Source of the DNA: Mycobacterium sp. IS-1742
GTDB taxonomy: Bacteria; Actinomycetota; Actinomycetes; Mycobacteriales; Mycobacteriaceae
Assembly (NCBI RefSeq): GCF_001500125.1
Contig: NZ_LQIV01000034.1
Location: forward strand, 186,001-250,000
Reading direction: 5' to 3'
Length of the DNA: 64,000 nucleotides
Position 1 is the stretch's first letter, and the number at the start of each line of letters is the position of its first letter. Positions 1 to 8,241 of the stretch are shown piece after piece. The translations under genes and the position numbers were made by a program. The notes below the pieces were generated by a model. It made no database searches. It was not told the DNA's origin and saw only the letters and a program-made list of their open reading frames with translations.

Positions 1-702
1 TTCGGGGTAGCGGTGACCAATCGCCTCGAAGGCAACGTGCGGGTGGGGAGGGAGGCAGGAACAGCCGATTTGGTTCTGACTTCGGCTGAAACTGCGCAGG
101 AGGCGCTGCATCACTGGAACGTGCATGGCCATATCTCCGATGACGTCGCGCCGGTCGTGAAAGCAGGCGACCGCGGGATAAGTAACGCTGATCGCTTCTT
201 TCGCTCGAGGCACAGTGTTCGGGACTTTGAGTCAGCAGAGGTACCCGACGACGTGTTGTTCAACGCGGTGGCTCTGGCTTTGCAATCTCCTTCGGTGTGC
301 AATCGGCAAGCTTGGCTGATTCGTTTCTACCGGGATGGCGATGTTTCACGAGTGCTTCGTCATCAGAATGGGAACCGCGGTTTCTCGCACGTCGTGCCGG
401 TCGTTGGTCTGATCACAGTGGACACCCGTTTGTTCTCGGCCCCAGGTGAACGCAATCAACCTTGGATCGAGGGCGGCATCTTCTCGATGTCCTTGGTCTG
501 GGCGCTGCACGCACTTGGCTTGGACTCGTGCATGCTCAATATGAGTGTGCCTAATCGTCAATCAGACGCTCTTCGTGAGGAGTTTGGATTAGCAGACAGC
601 GAACTGATCATAATGATGATCGCAATCGGCTATGCCCGTCCGGGCTACCGTGTCGCACGGTCGCCGCGACGACAGCTCGAGGAGGTAGTTGTCAGGATCT
701 AG
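1..702 (+). CDS. Nitroreductase-like flavoprotein, 5' end possibly outside window
   Basis: The reading frame is open to the left edge; the first in-frame start inside the window is GTG at 13, giving 229 residues, so the true N-terminus may lie outside. The middle resembles the nitroreductase fold: an arginine-rich segment RFFRSRHSVRDF (about residues 61-72), then SPSVCNRQAW (about 93-102), where family members bind FMN, and a C-terminal IAIGYARPG. Nitroreductases bind FMN and reduce varied substrates with NAD(P)H; the substrate here is unknown. The gene is followed 112 bp later by a Wzb-like phosphatase. Base use is poorer in GC than the rest of the window (541-600 has 29 G+C of 60), consistent with acquired DNA. 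The family call is fairly sure; the role is not. Confidence 0.7.
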   Translation, partial: FGVAVTNRLEGNVRVGREAGTADLVLTSAETAQEALHHWNVHGHISDDVAPVVKAGDRGISNADRFFRSRHSVRDFESAEVPDDVLFNAVALALQSPSVCNRQAWLIRFYRDGDVSRVLRHQNGNRGFSHVVPVVGLITVDTRLFSAPGERNQPWIEGGIFSMSLVWALHALGLDSCMLNMSVPNRQSDALREEFGLADSELIIMMIAIGYARPGYRVARSPRRQLEEVVVRI

Positions 703-814
703 TTGAACGGGAGACGGACGGCTAACTGTAGCCGGAACATGTTGCGCCACTTCTACATTCAAAGCGTGAACCGAAGTTCCGCGCCGGTATCGCGGGCTGC
801 CTAAGGAGTCTGGT

Positions 815-1342
815 TTGCACGTTCTTTTCGTCTGCACTGGAAACATCTGTCGATCTCCGATGGCAGAGCGGCTCGCCGCCGCAGCCGGCGCACAGCTTGA
901 GCTGTCGGGCCTGCAGGTGTCTAGCGCAGGCACGCGCGCAGTCATTTCGCATCCAATCCATGAGCATGCCGCGCAGGTATTGAACAGACTCGGAGGCGAT
1001 ACGGCCGATTTTGCGGCCCGTCAACTCACCCCGAAGATCGCGTCAAATGCGGATCTTGTGCTCACCATGACCCGGTTCCACCGGGACCGGGTCCTCGAAC
1101 TTGCTCCGCGTCAATTGCGCAGAACGTTCACGCTTACCGAGGCCGCGCAGCTTGTTTCAATCTTCAACCCACACGCAGTGGCGGATCTGGCAGATCTCCG
1201 TCCGCAGTTGGTGGCTGAGCAAGCGCCGGATGTTCAAGACCCGATTGGACAGAGCCCGGAAGTCTTCGCGAAAGTCGGTCAGCAAATCGCTGATTTGCTG
1301 CCGCCCATCATAAAACTCTGCCGTTCCGCCTCAATCGGGTGA
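815..1342 (+). CDS. Low-molecular-weight protein-tyrosine phosphatase
   Basis: A 175-residue cytosolic phosphatase with the P-loop CTGNICRS at residues 7-14 (nucleophile C7, phosphate-binding R13) and the general-acid DP at 142-143. The family dephosphorylates tyrosine on proteins; in bacteria it often pairs with capsule tyrosine kinases (Wzb/Wzc) or is secreted (PtpA). The start is TTG at 815, chosen because AAGGAG lies at 803-808 and the P-loop then sits at the usual distance from the N-terminus. No tyrosine kinase is visible in the window. With the polysaccharide operon 4 kb downstream, an exopolysaccharide role is plausible but inferred. It is somewhat longer than the usual 150-165 residues because of an insertion before the DP motif. 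Confidence 0.85.
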   Translation: MHVLFVCTGNICRSPMAERLAAAAGAQLELSGLQVSSAGTRAVISHPIHEHAAQVLNRLGGDTADFAARQLTPKIASNADLVLTMTRFHRDRVLELAPRQLRRTFTLTEAAQLVSIFNPHAVADLADLRPQLVAEQAPDVQDPIGQSPEVFAKVGQQIADLLPPIIKLCRSASIG

Positions 1343-2085
1343 TAGAGCGACGACGCCACGAGCGACCAGCAAGGCAGCGCTACAGCCCGTCCCCAACGTC
1401 TCGTCGGGTCAACAGCTTCCGACCGACATTGCGTGAAGAGGGCGAACTACATCTCTGAGTACGCCCCCACGAGCGACGCGACCGCAGTGCTGAGGGAACC
1501 AGCTGGCCGTTATCAGAGCACTAAGGGCATTCGAGTAGGTCCACGGAGACGAACGCGACCCCCAACAGAAACGGGTCGACAGACGCAAATGTCTGACAGC
1601 TACGACGACGCAAGTGCCGCCTTCGCGGCACCGAACCGACAGGGCGGCCACGCGACATTCGTTCACATCGCGCAGCGGGGCACTTTGCCAATTCTCGTGC
1701 CGCGCCGTTGTGGGCGGCCGGGATGTCCCGCGTCACTCGTCGAAGTTTAGGCCTCAAAGGAATAGTCGCCCACTGGTCAACTCTGCGAACGACCCGTCCG
1801 TCACCACCCGGTCGTCAAGGTCGCCGTGATCGCCGCACCTTCAGCGGGAGAGCGGCGCGCCGCCGGCCCGCAGCGCAGAGGTGGCGCGGCTGTGAGTTCC
1901 TCGTAGCCCGTCTATCTCGGCGGCCTGCTTCTGCTGCGTGGCGGCCTCGTCGGCGTCGTCGCAACGAGCAGTAGCGCGAAGTAACGCATCGTGGCCACCT
2001 CTCCGGTAGTGAGCAGGACCTCCCAGCCCACATCTATCCCGACAAATAGGGCGAGGCAAATCCGACACAGGCGTGGTCGCGGTAT
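1343..2085. other. Gene-poor stretch with decayed coding remnants
   Basis: No intact gene is supported in this 743-base stretch. It holds one recognisable remnant of a PE-PPE hydrolase gene (listed separately). The rest shows no convincing start and Shine-Dalgarno pairing, no RNA gene and no clear terminator. The short open frames here have arginine-rich, low-complexity translations typical of high-GC noise. Confidence 0.6.
1591..1747 (+). pseudogene. Degenerate fragment of a PE-PPE-type hydrolase gene
   Basis: Translating this stretch gives SDSYDDASAAFAAPNRQ, then GGHATFVHIAQRGTLPIL, which lines up with PYGYDEASLAAAIAAAPKR and GDATFVLIPQRGTLPIL of the intact neighbour (around 2851-2970). 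DNA similarity is obvious by eye, for example GACGCCACCTTCGT against CACGCGACATTCGT. Nothing upstream or downstream encodes the rest of the domain, and the frame ends at TAG 1748-1750. This is best read as the remnant of a duplicated or replaced PE-PPE gene. Whether it came from the neighbouring copy or a third paralogue cannot be told here. Confidence 0.65.
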
Positions 2086-2100
2086 GTGACCCTTTTACCC

Positions 2101-3612
2101 ATGCGTAAGTCTGCAAACGCAAGCATCGTCATCGTCTCGCTCATCGCCACCGTCGGCCTCTGGCTCGCCTCCACCTTCGCCGCCGCGATTGCCTTCGGCG
2201 CCATCGCGCTCATCGTCCCCGGCACCGGTACGCACAACGTCACCACCGACACGCAATACCGCGACAACGCCGCCAATCGCTACATCAACCCGTCCGGCGT
2301 CCCCTGCACCTCGACCGACGGCTGCGACCTCCGAGGCGTCGACTATCCCGCCAGCTTCTGGCCCATCCCGCTGCCCGGCTGGTGCCCCGGCCTGACCTGC
2401 GACACCTGGAACAAGTCCGTGGGCGAGGGCGTCACCAACCTCGACACGCAACTCGCCGGCATCCTGGCCGACCCCACCAAAGACGACGAGGACATCATCG
2501 TCTTCGGCTACTCCCAGGGCGGCGCCGTTGTCTCCCGCGCCATGTACGACATCCCCGACGAGGACAAAGACCGCATCACCGTCGTCACCATCGGCAACAT
2601 CAACAACCCCCAAGGGTTGTGGTCGCGGCTGAGCTTCCTGCGCTACATCCCGCTCCTCGACGTGTCCTTCGGGCCGCAGCTGCCGACCGACATCGGCGTC
2701 AAGAGCACCAACTACTCCTTCGAGTACGACCCCGTCGGCGACGCCCCGCAGTACTGGGGCAACCCCCTGGCGGTCCTCAACGCGCTCTTCGCATTCGACT
2801 ACGTCCACGGCTACTACCTCGACCCCAACGCCAACTCACCCACCGACTCGATGCCCTACGGCTACGACGAGGCGAGCCTGGCCGCCGCCATCGCCGCCGC
2901 ACCGAAGCGCGTCCACGGTGACGCCACCTTCGTGCTCATTCCCCAGCGCGGCACGCTGCCGATCCTCATGCCGCTCGTCGAACTCGGAAACGCCACCGGC
3001 ACATCCGCATTCGTCGACCCCGTCGTCCGGTTCCTCCAGCCGGTGACCAAACTGCTGATCGACCTCGGCTACGACCGTCAGGCCAACCCCGGGCTCGCGC
3101 GGAACCTGTCGATCCTGCCGTTCAACCCGTTCACCTTCAATCCCATCCAGTTCTCGGTGGACTTCGTCGAAGCCATCGCCCAAGGGATCGAAGACGCCGT
3201 CCACGGCGGCGGCATGGTCGCCGTTCCGGTCCCGACGCCGGACCAGTCCGAGTCCGACGACGTGCTGGCCGCGGGCACGGCACTGGGCCGCCTCGCCGCC
3301 GACGACCAGGCCGAGGCGCCTGCCGCCGTGATCGAGCCCGTCGCCGATGACGGCGCCGCGTTGGTCGAAGAAACCCCCACACCGCAGCTCGCCGATACCG
3401 CCGCCGTCGACGAGCAGGAACCGGTCGAAGGCCCGAAAGAAGACCAGCTCGAGGAAGAGAGTTCGCCGCAAGAGGACCTCGAGGAGGCGGAACTCGAGCA
3501 GGACGTCGACGAGGACGACGAGGTCTCGGACGAGGAGACCGACGAGGCCGAGACCGAGAGCGCCGAACCGGAGACCGTCTCCGCACCCGCCGAAGAGCAG
3601 GCGGCCGCCTGA
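2101..3612 (+). CDS. Exported PE-PPE domain serine hydrolase with acidic tail
   Basis: A 503-residue protein with an N-terminal hydrophobic signal or anchor (residues 8-38) followed directly by an alpha/beta hydrolase of the PE-PPE type, the family of mycobacterial acyltransferases and esterases such as Rv1184c. The nucleophile elbow is GYSQGG with Ser138; DYPASFWP and the RGTLPIL segment are typical of the domain. No PE or PPE leader is present. From about residue 385 the protein becomes a glutamate/aspartate-rich tail of more than 100 residues, likely disordered. ATG 2101 was chosen over the in-frame GTG at 2086 because it puts the KxxA-type n-region right before the hydrophobic core; neither has a strong ribosome site. 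It probably acts in the cell envelope on lipid esters; the substrate is unknown. Confidence 0.8.
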   Translation: MRKSANASIVIVSLIATVGLWLASTFAAAIAFGAIALIVPGTGTHNVTTDTQYRDNAANRYINPSGVPCTSTDGCDLRGVDYPASFWPIPLPGWCPGLTCDTWNKSVGEGVTNLDTQLAGILADPTKDDEDIIVFGYSQGGAVVSRAMYDIPDEDKDRITVVTIGNINNPQGLWSRLSFLRYIPLLDVSFGPQLPTDIGVKSTNYSFEYDPVGDAPQYWGNPLAVLNALFAFDYVHGYYLDPNANSPTDSMPYGYDEASLAAAIAAAPKRVHGDATFVLIPQRGTLPILMPLVELGNATGTSAFVDPVVRFLQPVTKLLIDLGYDRQANPGLARNLSILPFNPFTFNPIQFSVDFVEAIAQGIEDAVHGGGMVAVPVPTPDQSESDDVLAAGTALGRLAADDQAEAPAAVIEPVADDGAALVEETPTPQLADTAAVDEQEPVEGPKEDQLEEESSPQEDLEEAELEQDVDEDDEVSDEETDEAETESAEPETVSAPAEEQAAA

Positions 3613-3723
3613 CCGTCCCTGATTGGCGGCGGCGGTTTTCCGGGTATTCACCAGAACGCACCGAATCGGTCGGCGACGAGCAAGCGGTCGTTTACCGTAG
3701 CCGTAGGGGAGTTTCTGGAGGGG

Positions 3724-4044
3724 ATGACGATGAAATACCGCATTGCTGCAGGCACCGTCGCGTTCGCGACGACGCTGGCGCTCACCGCACCGCCGGCCAT
3801 GGCGCAACCGACCCGCTGGACGATGCCGGACCTGCGCGGCATGAATCTCGCCGCAGCGCAGGAGGCCTACACCGCGGCGACCGACGGCGCGGGCCCGGAG
3901 CTCGAGTACAGCAACGAGTCCGGCCCCAGCGAGGTCATCAACCTGACCAACTGGACCGTCTGCTGGCAGTCGCCGCGAGCGGGCCAGACGTTCACCGCGA
4001 AATCCTGGGCCGGGGTGGGTGTCAACCGCCCCAACAAGTGCTGA
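3724..4044 (+). CDS. Small secreted PASTA-like protein
   Basis: A 106-residue protein with a signal peptide (cleavage likely after AMA-Q at about residue 28), then one domain that starts MPDLRGMNLAAAQEAY, the pattern of a PASTA repeat, and ends with INLTNWTVCWQSPRAG and RPNKC. Two cysteines (in VCWQ and at the C-terminus) could form a disulfide. GGAG (3718-3721) precedes the ATG at 3724. A paralogue with the same landmarks lies at 15114-15434. PASTA domains usually bind peptidoglycan stem peptides or beta-lactams as parts of kinases or penicillin-binding proteins; a free single domain suggests a soluble periplasmic ligand-binding protein. The function is not known. Confidence 0.75.
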   Translation: MTMKYRIAAGTVAFATTLALTAPPAMAQPTRWTMPDLRGMNLAAAQEAYTAATDGAGPELEYSNESGPSEVINLTNWTVCWQSPRAGQTFTAKSWAGVGVNRPNKC

Positions 4045-4225
4045 CCACCTGATCCGACGACGTCGACCGGCCAGGGGAGTGCGCGGCCGCACCGCCGACG
4101 GCAACCCTTGAACTCGAAAAAACTTCGCCATTCGCCTGGCGTCGGACGGCGATGAACCGCATGCTGGTTACCGCAGGGGTGCAGCCAGAGGTCGCGGTAA
4201 CGAGAGCGAACACAGCGGGGGCTAG

Positions 4226-4903
4226 GTGTCGGTCGATGAAGCGTGCAATTCGAGTATCTCGATCGTCATCGTGGACGGCCAGGACGTCGTTCACGCCGGC
4301 ATCGCCTCCTGGCTCGCTGGGTCGCGACCACCCATCAAGATAGTCGGAAACTACTCCGCGCCAAAGGCTTTCATCAAAGAGCATCCGAAAGCCTCGCCCA
4401 CCGTCGACGTTGTCCTGAGCGCACTCCAGTTCGGCGCCGGTGCACCCGACTTCGACGCCATCCGTCAGATGAGCCGGGTCGGCCACTGCGTCATCGTCTA
4501 CTCCTACCTCGCCACCGACGAAGCGATCCTCCGGTGCCTCGACGCCGGCGCCATCTCGTTCGTCGTCAAATACGAAGACGGCATGCACCTCTGCCAAGCG
4601 ATCTACAGCGCGCGCTCGAACCAACCGCACATCCCACCCCGCATGGCCGAAGCACTCCTCCGCGACAAAACGGTCGGCCGTCCACGCCTCAGCCAGCGTG
4701 AGATCGAGGTGCTCCAACAATGGTGTCGCACCGAGAACAAGGAAGAAGTCGCGCGCCGGCTCTTCATCGAGTCGGCGACCGTGCGCACGCACCTGCAACG
4801 CATCCGCTCCAAATATGCCGCCGCCGGCCGGCCGGCCTCCACCAAGGCGGCCCTCGTTGTCCGGGCCATCCAGGACGGCTTCCTCAGCACCGACGAGATC
4901 TGA
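4226..4903 (+). CDS. LuxR-type response regulator lacking the phospho-acceptor Asp
   Basis: A 225-residue two-domain regulator: an N-terminal receiver-like domain (about 11-125) and a C-terminal LuxR/NarL helix-turn-helix (about 158-205, LSQREIEVL ... VARRLFIESATVRTHL). In the usual strand-3 motif DVVLLDL the sixth residue is the phosphorylated aspartate; here the motif reads DVVLSAL, so that position (66) is alanine. The acidic pocket near the N-terminus is also reduced (IVDGQD instead of a VDDH-type pair). It is therefore likely phosphorylation-independent. No histidine kinase is adjacent. The start is GTG 4226. It lies 0.4 kb upstream of the polysaccharide operon in the same direction, so it may regulate it; this is inference. 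Confidence 0.75.
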   Translation: MSVDEACNSSISIVIVDGQDVVHAGIASWLAGSRPPIKIVGNYSAPKAFIKEHPKASPTVDVVLSALQFGAGAPDFDAIRQMSRVGHCVIVYSYLATDEAILRCLDAGAISFVVKYEDGMHLCQAIYSARSNQPHIPPRMAEALLRDKTVGRPRLSQREIEVLQQWCRTENKEEVARRLFIESATVRTHLQRIRSKYAAAGRPASTKAALVVRAIQDGFLSTDEI

Positions 4904-5336
4904 GCTTTCCGCCTCGGACTGTTTGCGCTGACGCCACGGTCACGGTCGCCGGGCGGTGCCTTCGTGCCGCCGGTCGTTGCACCCCCAAGTTCTTGGTCGT
5001 CGACGGCTGCCCGATACCCGGTTGTGATCATGTTCGCCCTATACGTTGCTGAAACAGTGTCAGTACGTGCGTAAGGCGTCAGAACCAACGCTGTAGTACA
5101 TCTGTGGCTACTTAGTGGCGCTGAACGCATGCGATGCGCTGTCCGCAAAGCCCCTGTATAACGCCCAGTAGCGGCTGGGTTTGTACGCCAAACGGCTTAA
5201 AAGTTGACTTAGGGGAAAATTTTTGACGAGCACGTCACCAAACTTGTATTACAGTCCTAACTGATTCGCTGAAACTGCGCTTGCGGTGCACATTCGAGAG
5301 ATTGCGCCGACGAGCACTGACCAGGGGGAGTTCCAC
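4904..5336. other. Upstream region of the polysaccharide operon
   Basis: No gene is supported in this 433-base stretch. The part from 5190 to 5260 is unusually AT-rich for the window and carries a promoter candidate (listed separately). No terminator hairpin was recognised behind the response regulator gene. Confidence 0.5.
5223..5252 (+). promoter_or_regulatory. Candidate sigma-A-type promoter for polysaccharide operon
   Basis: TTGACG (5223-5228) and TATTAC (5247-5252) are separated by 18 bases within a locally AT-rich segment, about 80 bases upstream of the first operon start at 5337. A second TTGACT lies slightly upstream, around 5204. This is a motif match only. Confidence 0.45.
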
Positions 5337-5621
5337 GTGTCGAGTCCGATCGCGTCCTGCCTGCCTCGCCCCGCCGAGGAGCCGCCGCGTTTCCCGAAAC
5401 TGTTGGGATGCGCGAGCCCGCACAGGCCGCCGGCCGACACCGGGCTCTCCGCCGAAAACGTTGCCTGCCTCATCGCGGGCGTCCCGGTCCACGACGAGGT
5501 CTGCGCGCAGTACATCCGGTCGAGCCCGAGCCCCACCGGAGCCGTTGACCCGTACGGGGTCGTCCACGGGCTCAGCGGCGCCGCGCCGGTGTGGATCGTC
5601 GGTGGGGAGGAGCAGAAGTGA
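5337..5621 (+). CDS. Hypothetical protein, first gene of polysaccharide operon
   Basis: A 94-residue protein I do not recognise. It is proline-rich at the N-terminus, has two cysteines in the first half and a third near residue 54, and has no signal peptide or membrane helix. GTG 5337 is chosen because AGGGGGAG ends six bases before it; an in-frame GTG at 5286 would add 17 residues without a ribosome site. Its TGA overlaps the GTG of the dehydrogenase gene by 4 bases (GTGA), so translation is coupled. Position suggests a regulatory or accessory part in polymer synthesis, but the sequence gives no mechanism. Confidence 0.6.
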   Translation: MSSPIASCLPRPAEEPPRFPKLLGCASPHRPPADTGLSAENVACLIAGVPVHDEVCAQYIRSSPSPTGAVDPYGVVHGLSGAAPVWIVGGEEQK

Positions 5622-6931
5622 CCGCGGAGCTCTACGTCCCGCTGCACGACATCGCCCCGATCGCCGAAGGGCTACCGCTGGACGGCCGGCGCGTCGCGGT
5701 GATCGGCATGGGCTACGTCGGACTGCCCACCGCGCTCTCCCTGGCCGACCGCGGCGCTGCGATCGTCGGATGCGACATCAGCGAGGTGCGGCTGGCCGAC
5801 ATCAAGTCCGGCCGCGTCGACATGCTCCCTCGCGAGCACGCGCGACTGAGCCGGCACCTGATCAACGAGTCGCTCGAGCTGACCACCGAGCCGTCGGCGG
5901 TCGCGGGGGCCGACGCCGTGATCATCTGCGTCCCAACGCCGGTCGATTCGCACCAGACCCCCGACCTCACCGCTCTGACCACCGCCTGCGCCAGTGTCGT
6001 CGAACACGCGGTTCGTGGGCAGACCATCGTGCTGACGTCCACCACCTACGCCGGATGCACCCGTGACCTGCTGATCAAGCCGCTCACAGCCCGAGGGTTC
6101 GAAGTCGGCACCGACGTGTACGTGGCCTTCAGCCCGGAACGCATCGACCCGGGTGTCGAGGCGCACGCGCCCGAGGCGACGCCGCGGGTGGTCGGCGGAT
6201 CCACCCCGGAGTGCGCCGACCGGGCCGTCGACATCCTGCAGCACACCTCCAGCGGGATCCACCGGGTCTCATCGCCGGAGACCGCGGAGATGACGAAGCT
6301 GCTGGAGAACACGTTCCGGGCCGTCAACATCGCGCTCGCCAACGAGATCTCCGATGCGGCAAGGGAGCTCAAGGTCGACATCGTCGAGGTCATCGACGCG
6401 GCGGCGACCAAACCCTACGGGTTCATGCCGTTCTGGCCCGGCGCCGGTGTCGGCGGCCACTGCATCCCCTGCGATCCGCACTACCTCCTGTGGCAGTTGC
6501 GTGCCCGCCGGGCCACCGCACCGCTCATCGAAGCGGCCATGAAGGGAATCGCCACGCGCCCACGCCAGGTGGCGGCCCTGGCCCGGCAGACGCTCGGCGA
6601 CAGCGGACGTAAGACTGCGGGAGCCAACGTCCTGGTGGTGGGGGTGACCTACAAGCCGGGCGTCGCCGACCTTCGCGAATCTCCCGCGCTGGAGATCATC
6701 GACGACCTCCGGGAGGCCGGCGCCGAGGTGGCGTTCTGGGACCCCTACATCGAGGTCATCCAGACCGCGGACGGTTGCCTGCCGCGGGTGGACCGGCCGG
6801 CCGAGCGGCAGTGGGACCTGGTGATCGTCCACACGAACCATCCGACCGAGGACCACGACTGGCTGGCGAGCCAGGAACACGTGCTGGACATGACGTTTCG
6901 CACCCAACCCGCGCTGAAGGCGGGGAAGTGA
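5618..6931 (+). CDS. Nucleotide-sugar 6-dehydrogenase (UDP-HexNAc type)
   Basis: A 437-residue cytosolic enzyme of the UDP-glucose/GDP-mannose dehydrogenase family, oxidising C6 of a nucleotide sugar to the uronate in two NAD+-dependent steps. Seen: an N-terminal Rossmann motif VAVIGMGYVGLPTA (about 26-39), CVPTP (104-108), FSPERIDPG (171-179), the catalytic-cysteine motif GGHCIPCDP with C282, and a C-terminal VGVTYKPGVADLRESPA segment. SPER-DPG is, from family knowledge, the signature of WbpA/WecC-type UDP-N-acetylhexosamine dehydrogenases rather than UDP-glucose dehydrogenases, so UDP-GlcNAcA or UDP-ManNAcA is the favoured product. GTG 5618 has GGGGAGGAG at 5604-5612. The gene overlaps both neighbours by GTGA and probably feeds the next gene, a GT2 polymerase. 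Confidence 0.85.
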   Translation: MTAELYVPLHDIAPIAEGLPLDGRRVAVIGMGYVGLPTALSLADRGAAIVGCDISEVRLADIKSGRVDMLPREHARLSRHLINESLELTTEPSAVAGADAVIICVPTPVDSHQTPDLTALTTACASVVEHAVRGQTIVLTSTTYAGCTRDLLIKPLTARGFEVGTDVYVAFSPERIDPGVEAHAPEATPRVVGGSTPECADRAVDILQHTSSGIHRVSSPETAEMTKLLENTFRAVNIALANEISDAARELKVDIVEVIDAAATKPYGFMPFWPGAGVGGHCIPCDPHYLLWQLRARRATAPLIEAAMKGIATRPRQVAALARQTLGDSGRKTAGANVLVVGVTYKPGVADLRESPALEIIDDLREAGAEVAFWDPYIEVIQTADGCLPRVDRPAERQWDLVIVHTNHPTEDHDWLASQEHVLDMTFRTQPALKAGK

Positions 6932-8241
6932 CGACGCTCGACGAACCGCCCCGGCTTCTCGAACGGGACGGTGGCCCCGACGCGGGTACGCCCGCCGGTC
7001 GCCCGCTGAAGGTCACCCTGTTCGGGATCATCGCGCTGATCGTCGTCGCCGTCGTCCTCTTCAAGATCGCGAGCGTCGACAACCTGCGCCGCGAACCCGT
7101 CTGGGCGGTGTACAGCCTCGTCGTGACGGCGTTCATCTTCTCCCGGTTCGGCTTGGCGTGGCTGTACCGACCCCCGCGCGTCGACGGCGACACCGACTAC
7201 CTGCCGGACGTCGCGATCATCATCCCCGCCTACAACGAGCCCGACATCGCCCGCACGCTGGCGGCATGCCTGGACGCCGACTATCCCGGCCGGCTGCGGG
7301 TGGTCGTCGTGGACGACAAGTCCACCGACGACACCCTGCGCCGGATCGAGGCCGTCGCCGCGTCGCGACCGGAACTGACGGTGATCGCCTCAGAGGTCAA
7401 CCGAGGCAAACGGCATGCGATGGCGACCGGGATGAAGGCCGCCGACGACGCCGAGGTCTTCGTGTTCATCGACTCGGACTCACAGGTGACACCTGACGCG
7501 GTCCGGACCATCGTGCGCTACTTCGCCAACCCCGAAGTCGGTGCGGTGGCGGGGCATACCGACGTCGCCAACAGCGGGACCAACCTGCTGACGCGGATGC
7601 AGACGATCCAGTACTACGTCGCGTTCCGCATCCACAAGTCGGCCGAGGCGCTGTTCGGTTCGGTCACCTGCTGCTCCGGCTGCTTCTCGGCGTACCGGCG
7701 TGACGCCGTCGCCCCCGTCGCCGACGCGTGGCTCCACCAGACCTTCCTGGGGCAGCCGAGCACCTTCGGGGACGACCGCAGCCTGACCAACTTCCTGCTG
7801 CCGAACTGGCGGGTGCTCTACGCTCCGGACGCTCAGGCCTACACCAACGTTCCCGAGCATCTGCGCCAGTTCCTGCGCCAGCAGCTGCGCTGGAAGAAGA
7901 GCTGGCTGCGCGAATCCATGCGTGCCGCACGGGCAGTGATGCGCAAGAACCCGGTGATGGTCGTGATGTTCTCCCTGAGCATCATCCTGCCGCTGATGGC
8001 GCCGCAGGTCGTGTTCCGCGCCATGGTGGTCCAACCGCACTTCATCAACGAGCTGCCCTTCTGGTACTTCGGCGGCGTCGCGACGATCGCGTTGATCTAC
8101 GGGCTCTACTACCGGATGCACCGGCCCGGCAAGCGGTGGTACCTCGGCATCTTCTTCACCATGTTCTACACCGTCGTCCTGGTCCTGCAGCTGCCGTACG
8201 CCATGGCCACCATCCGCGACTCGAAATGGGGAACACGGTGA
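6928..8241 (+). CDS. Hyaluronan-synthase-like GT2 membrane glycosyltransferase
   Basis: A 437-residue processive family-2 glycosyltransferase, expected to polymerise and extrude a polysaccharide through its own membrane channel. Two N-terminal helices (about 28-47 and 60-80) lead into the catalytic domain: PAYNE (100-104), VVDDKSTDD (127-135), DSD (182-184), CSGCFSAYRR (249-258), GDDRSLTNF (281-289) and QQLRW (318-322). Three C-terminal helices follow (about 341-362, 377-396, 403-425), and the protein ends in KWGTR. The DSD, GDDR, QxxRW and terminal WGTR combination matches HasA/NodC-type synthases. The start is GTG 6928, overlapping the previous stop by 4 bases. Pairing with a nucleotide-sugar dehydrogenase recalls hasA-hasB. 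The acceptor and the sugars cannot be read from the sequence. Confidence 0.85.
   Translation: MTTLDEPPRLLERDGGPDAGTPAGRPLKVTLFGIIALIVVAVVLFKIASVDNLRREPVWAVYSLVVTAFIFSRFGLAWLYRPPRVDGDTDYLPDVAIIIPAYNEPDIARTLAACLDADYPGRLRVVVVDDKSTDDTLRRIEAVAASRPELTVIASEVNRGKRHAMATGMKAADDAEVFVFIDSDSQVTPDAVRTIVRYFANPEVGAVAGHTDVANSGTNLLTRMQTIQYYVAFRIHKSAEALFGSVTCCSGCFSAYRRDAVAPVADAWLHQTFLGQPSTFGDDRSLTNFLLPNWRVLYAPDAQAYTNVPEHLRQFLRQQLRWKKSWLRESMRAARAVMRKNPVMVVMFSLSIILPLMAPQVVFRAMVVQPHFINELPFWYFGGVATIALIYGLYYRMHRPGKRWYLGIFFTMFYTVVLVLQLPYAMATIRDSKWGTR

Noticed and set aside
1433..1590. Start region of a 105-codon frame containing the PE-PPE fragment
   Set aside because: Only the second part resembles a known protein; the first part has no ribosome site or homology, so it was not called as a gene.
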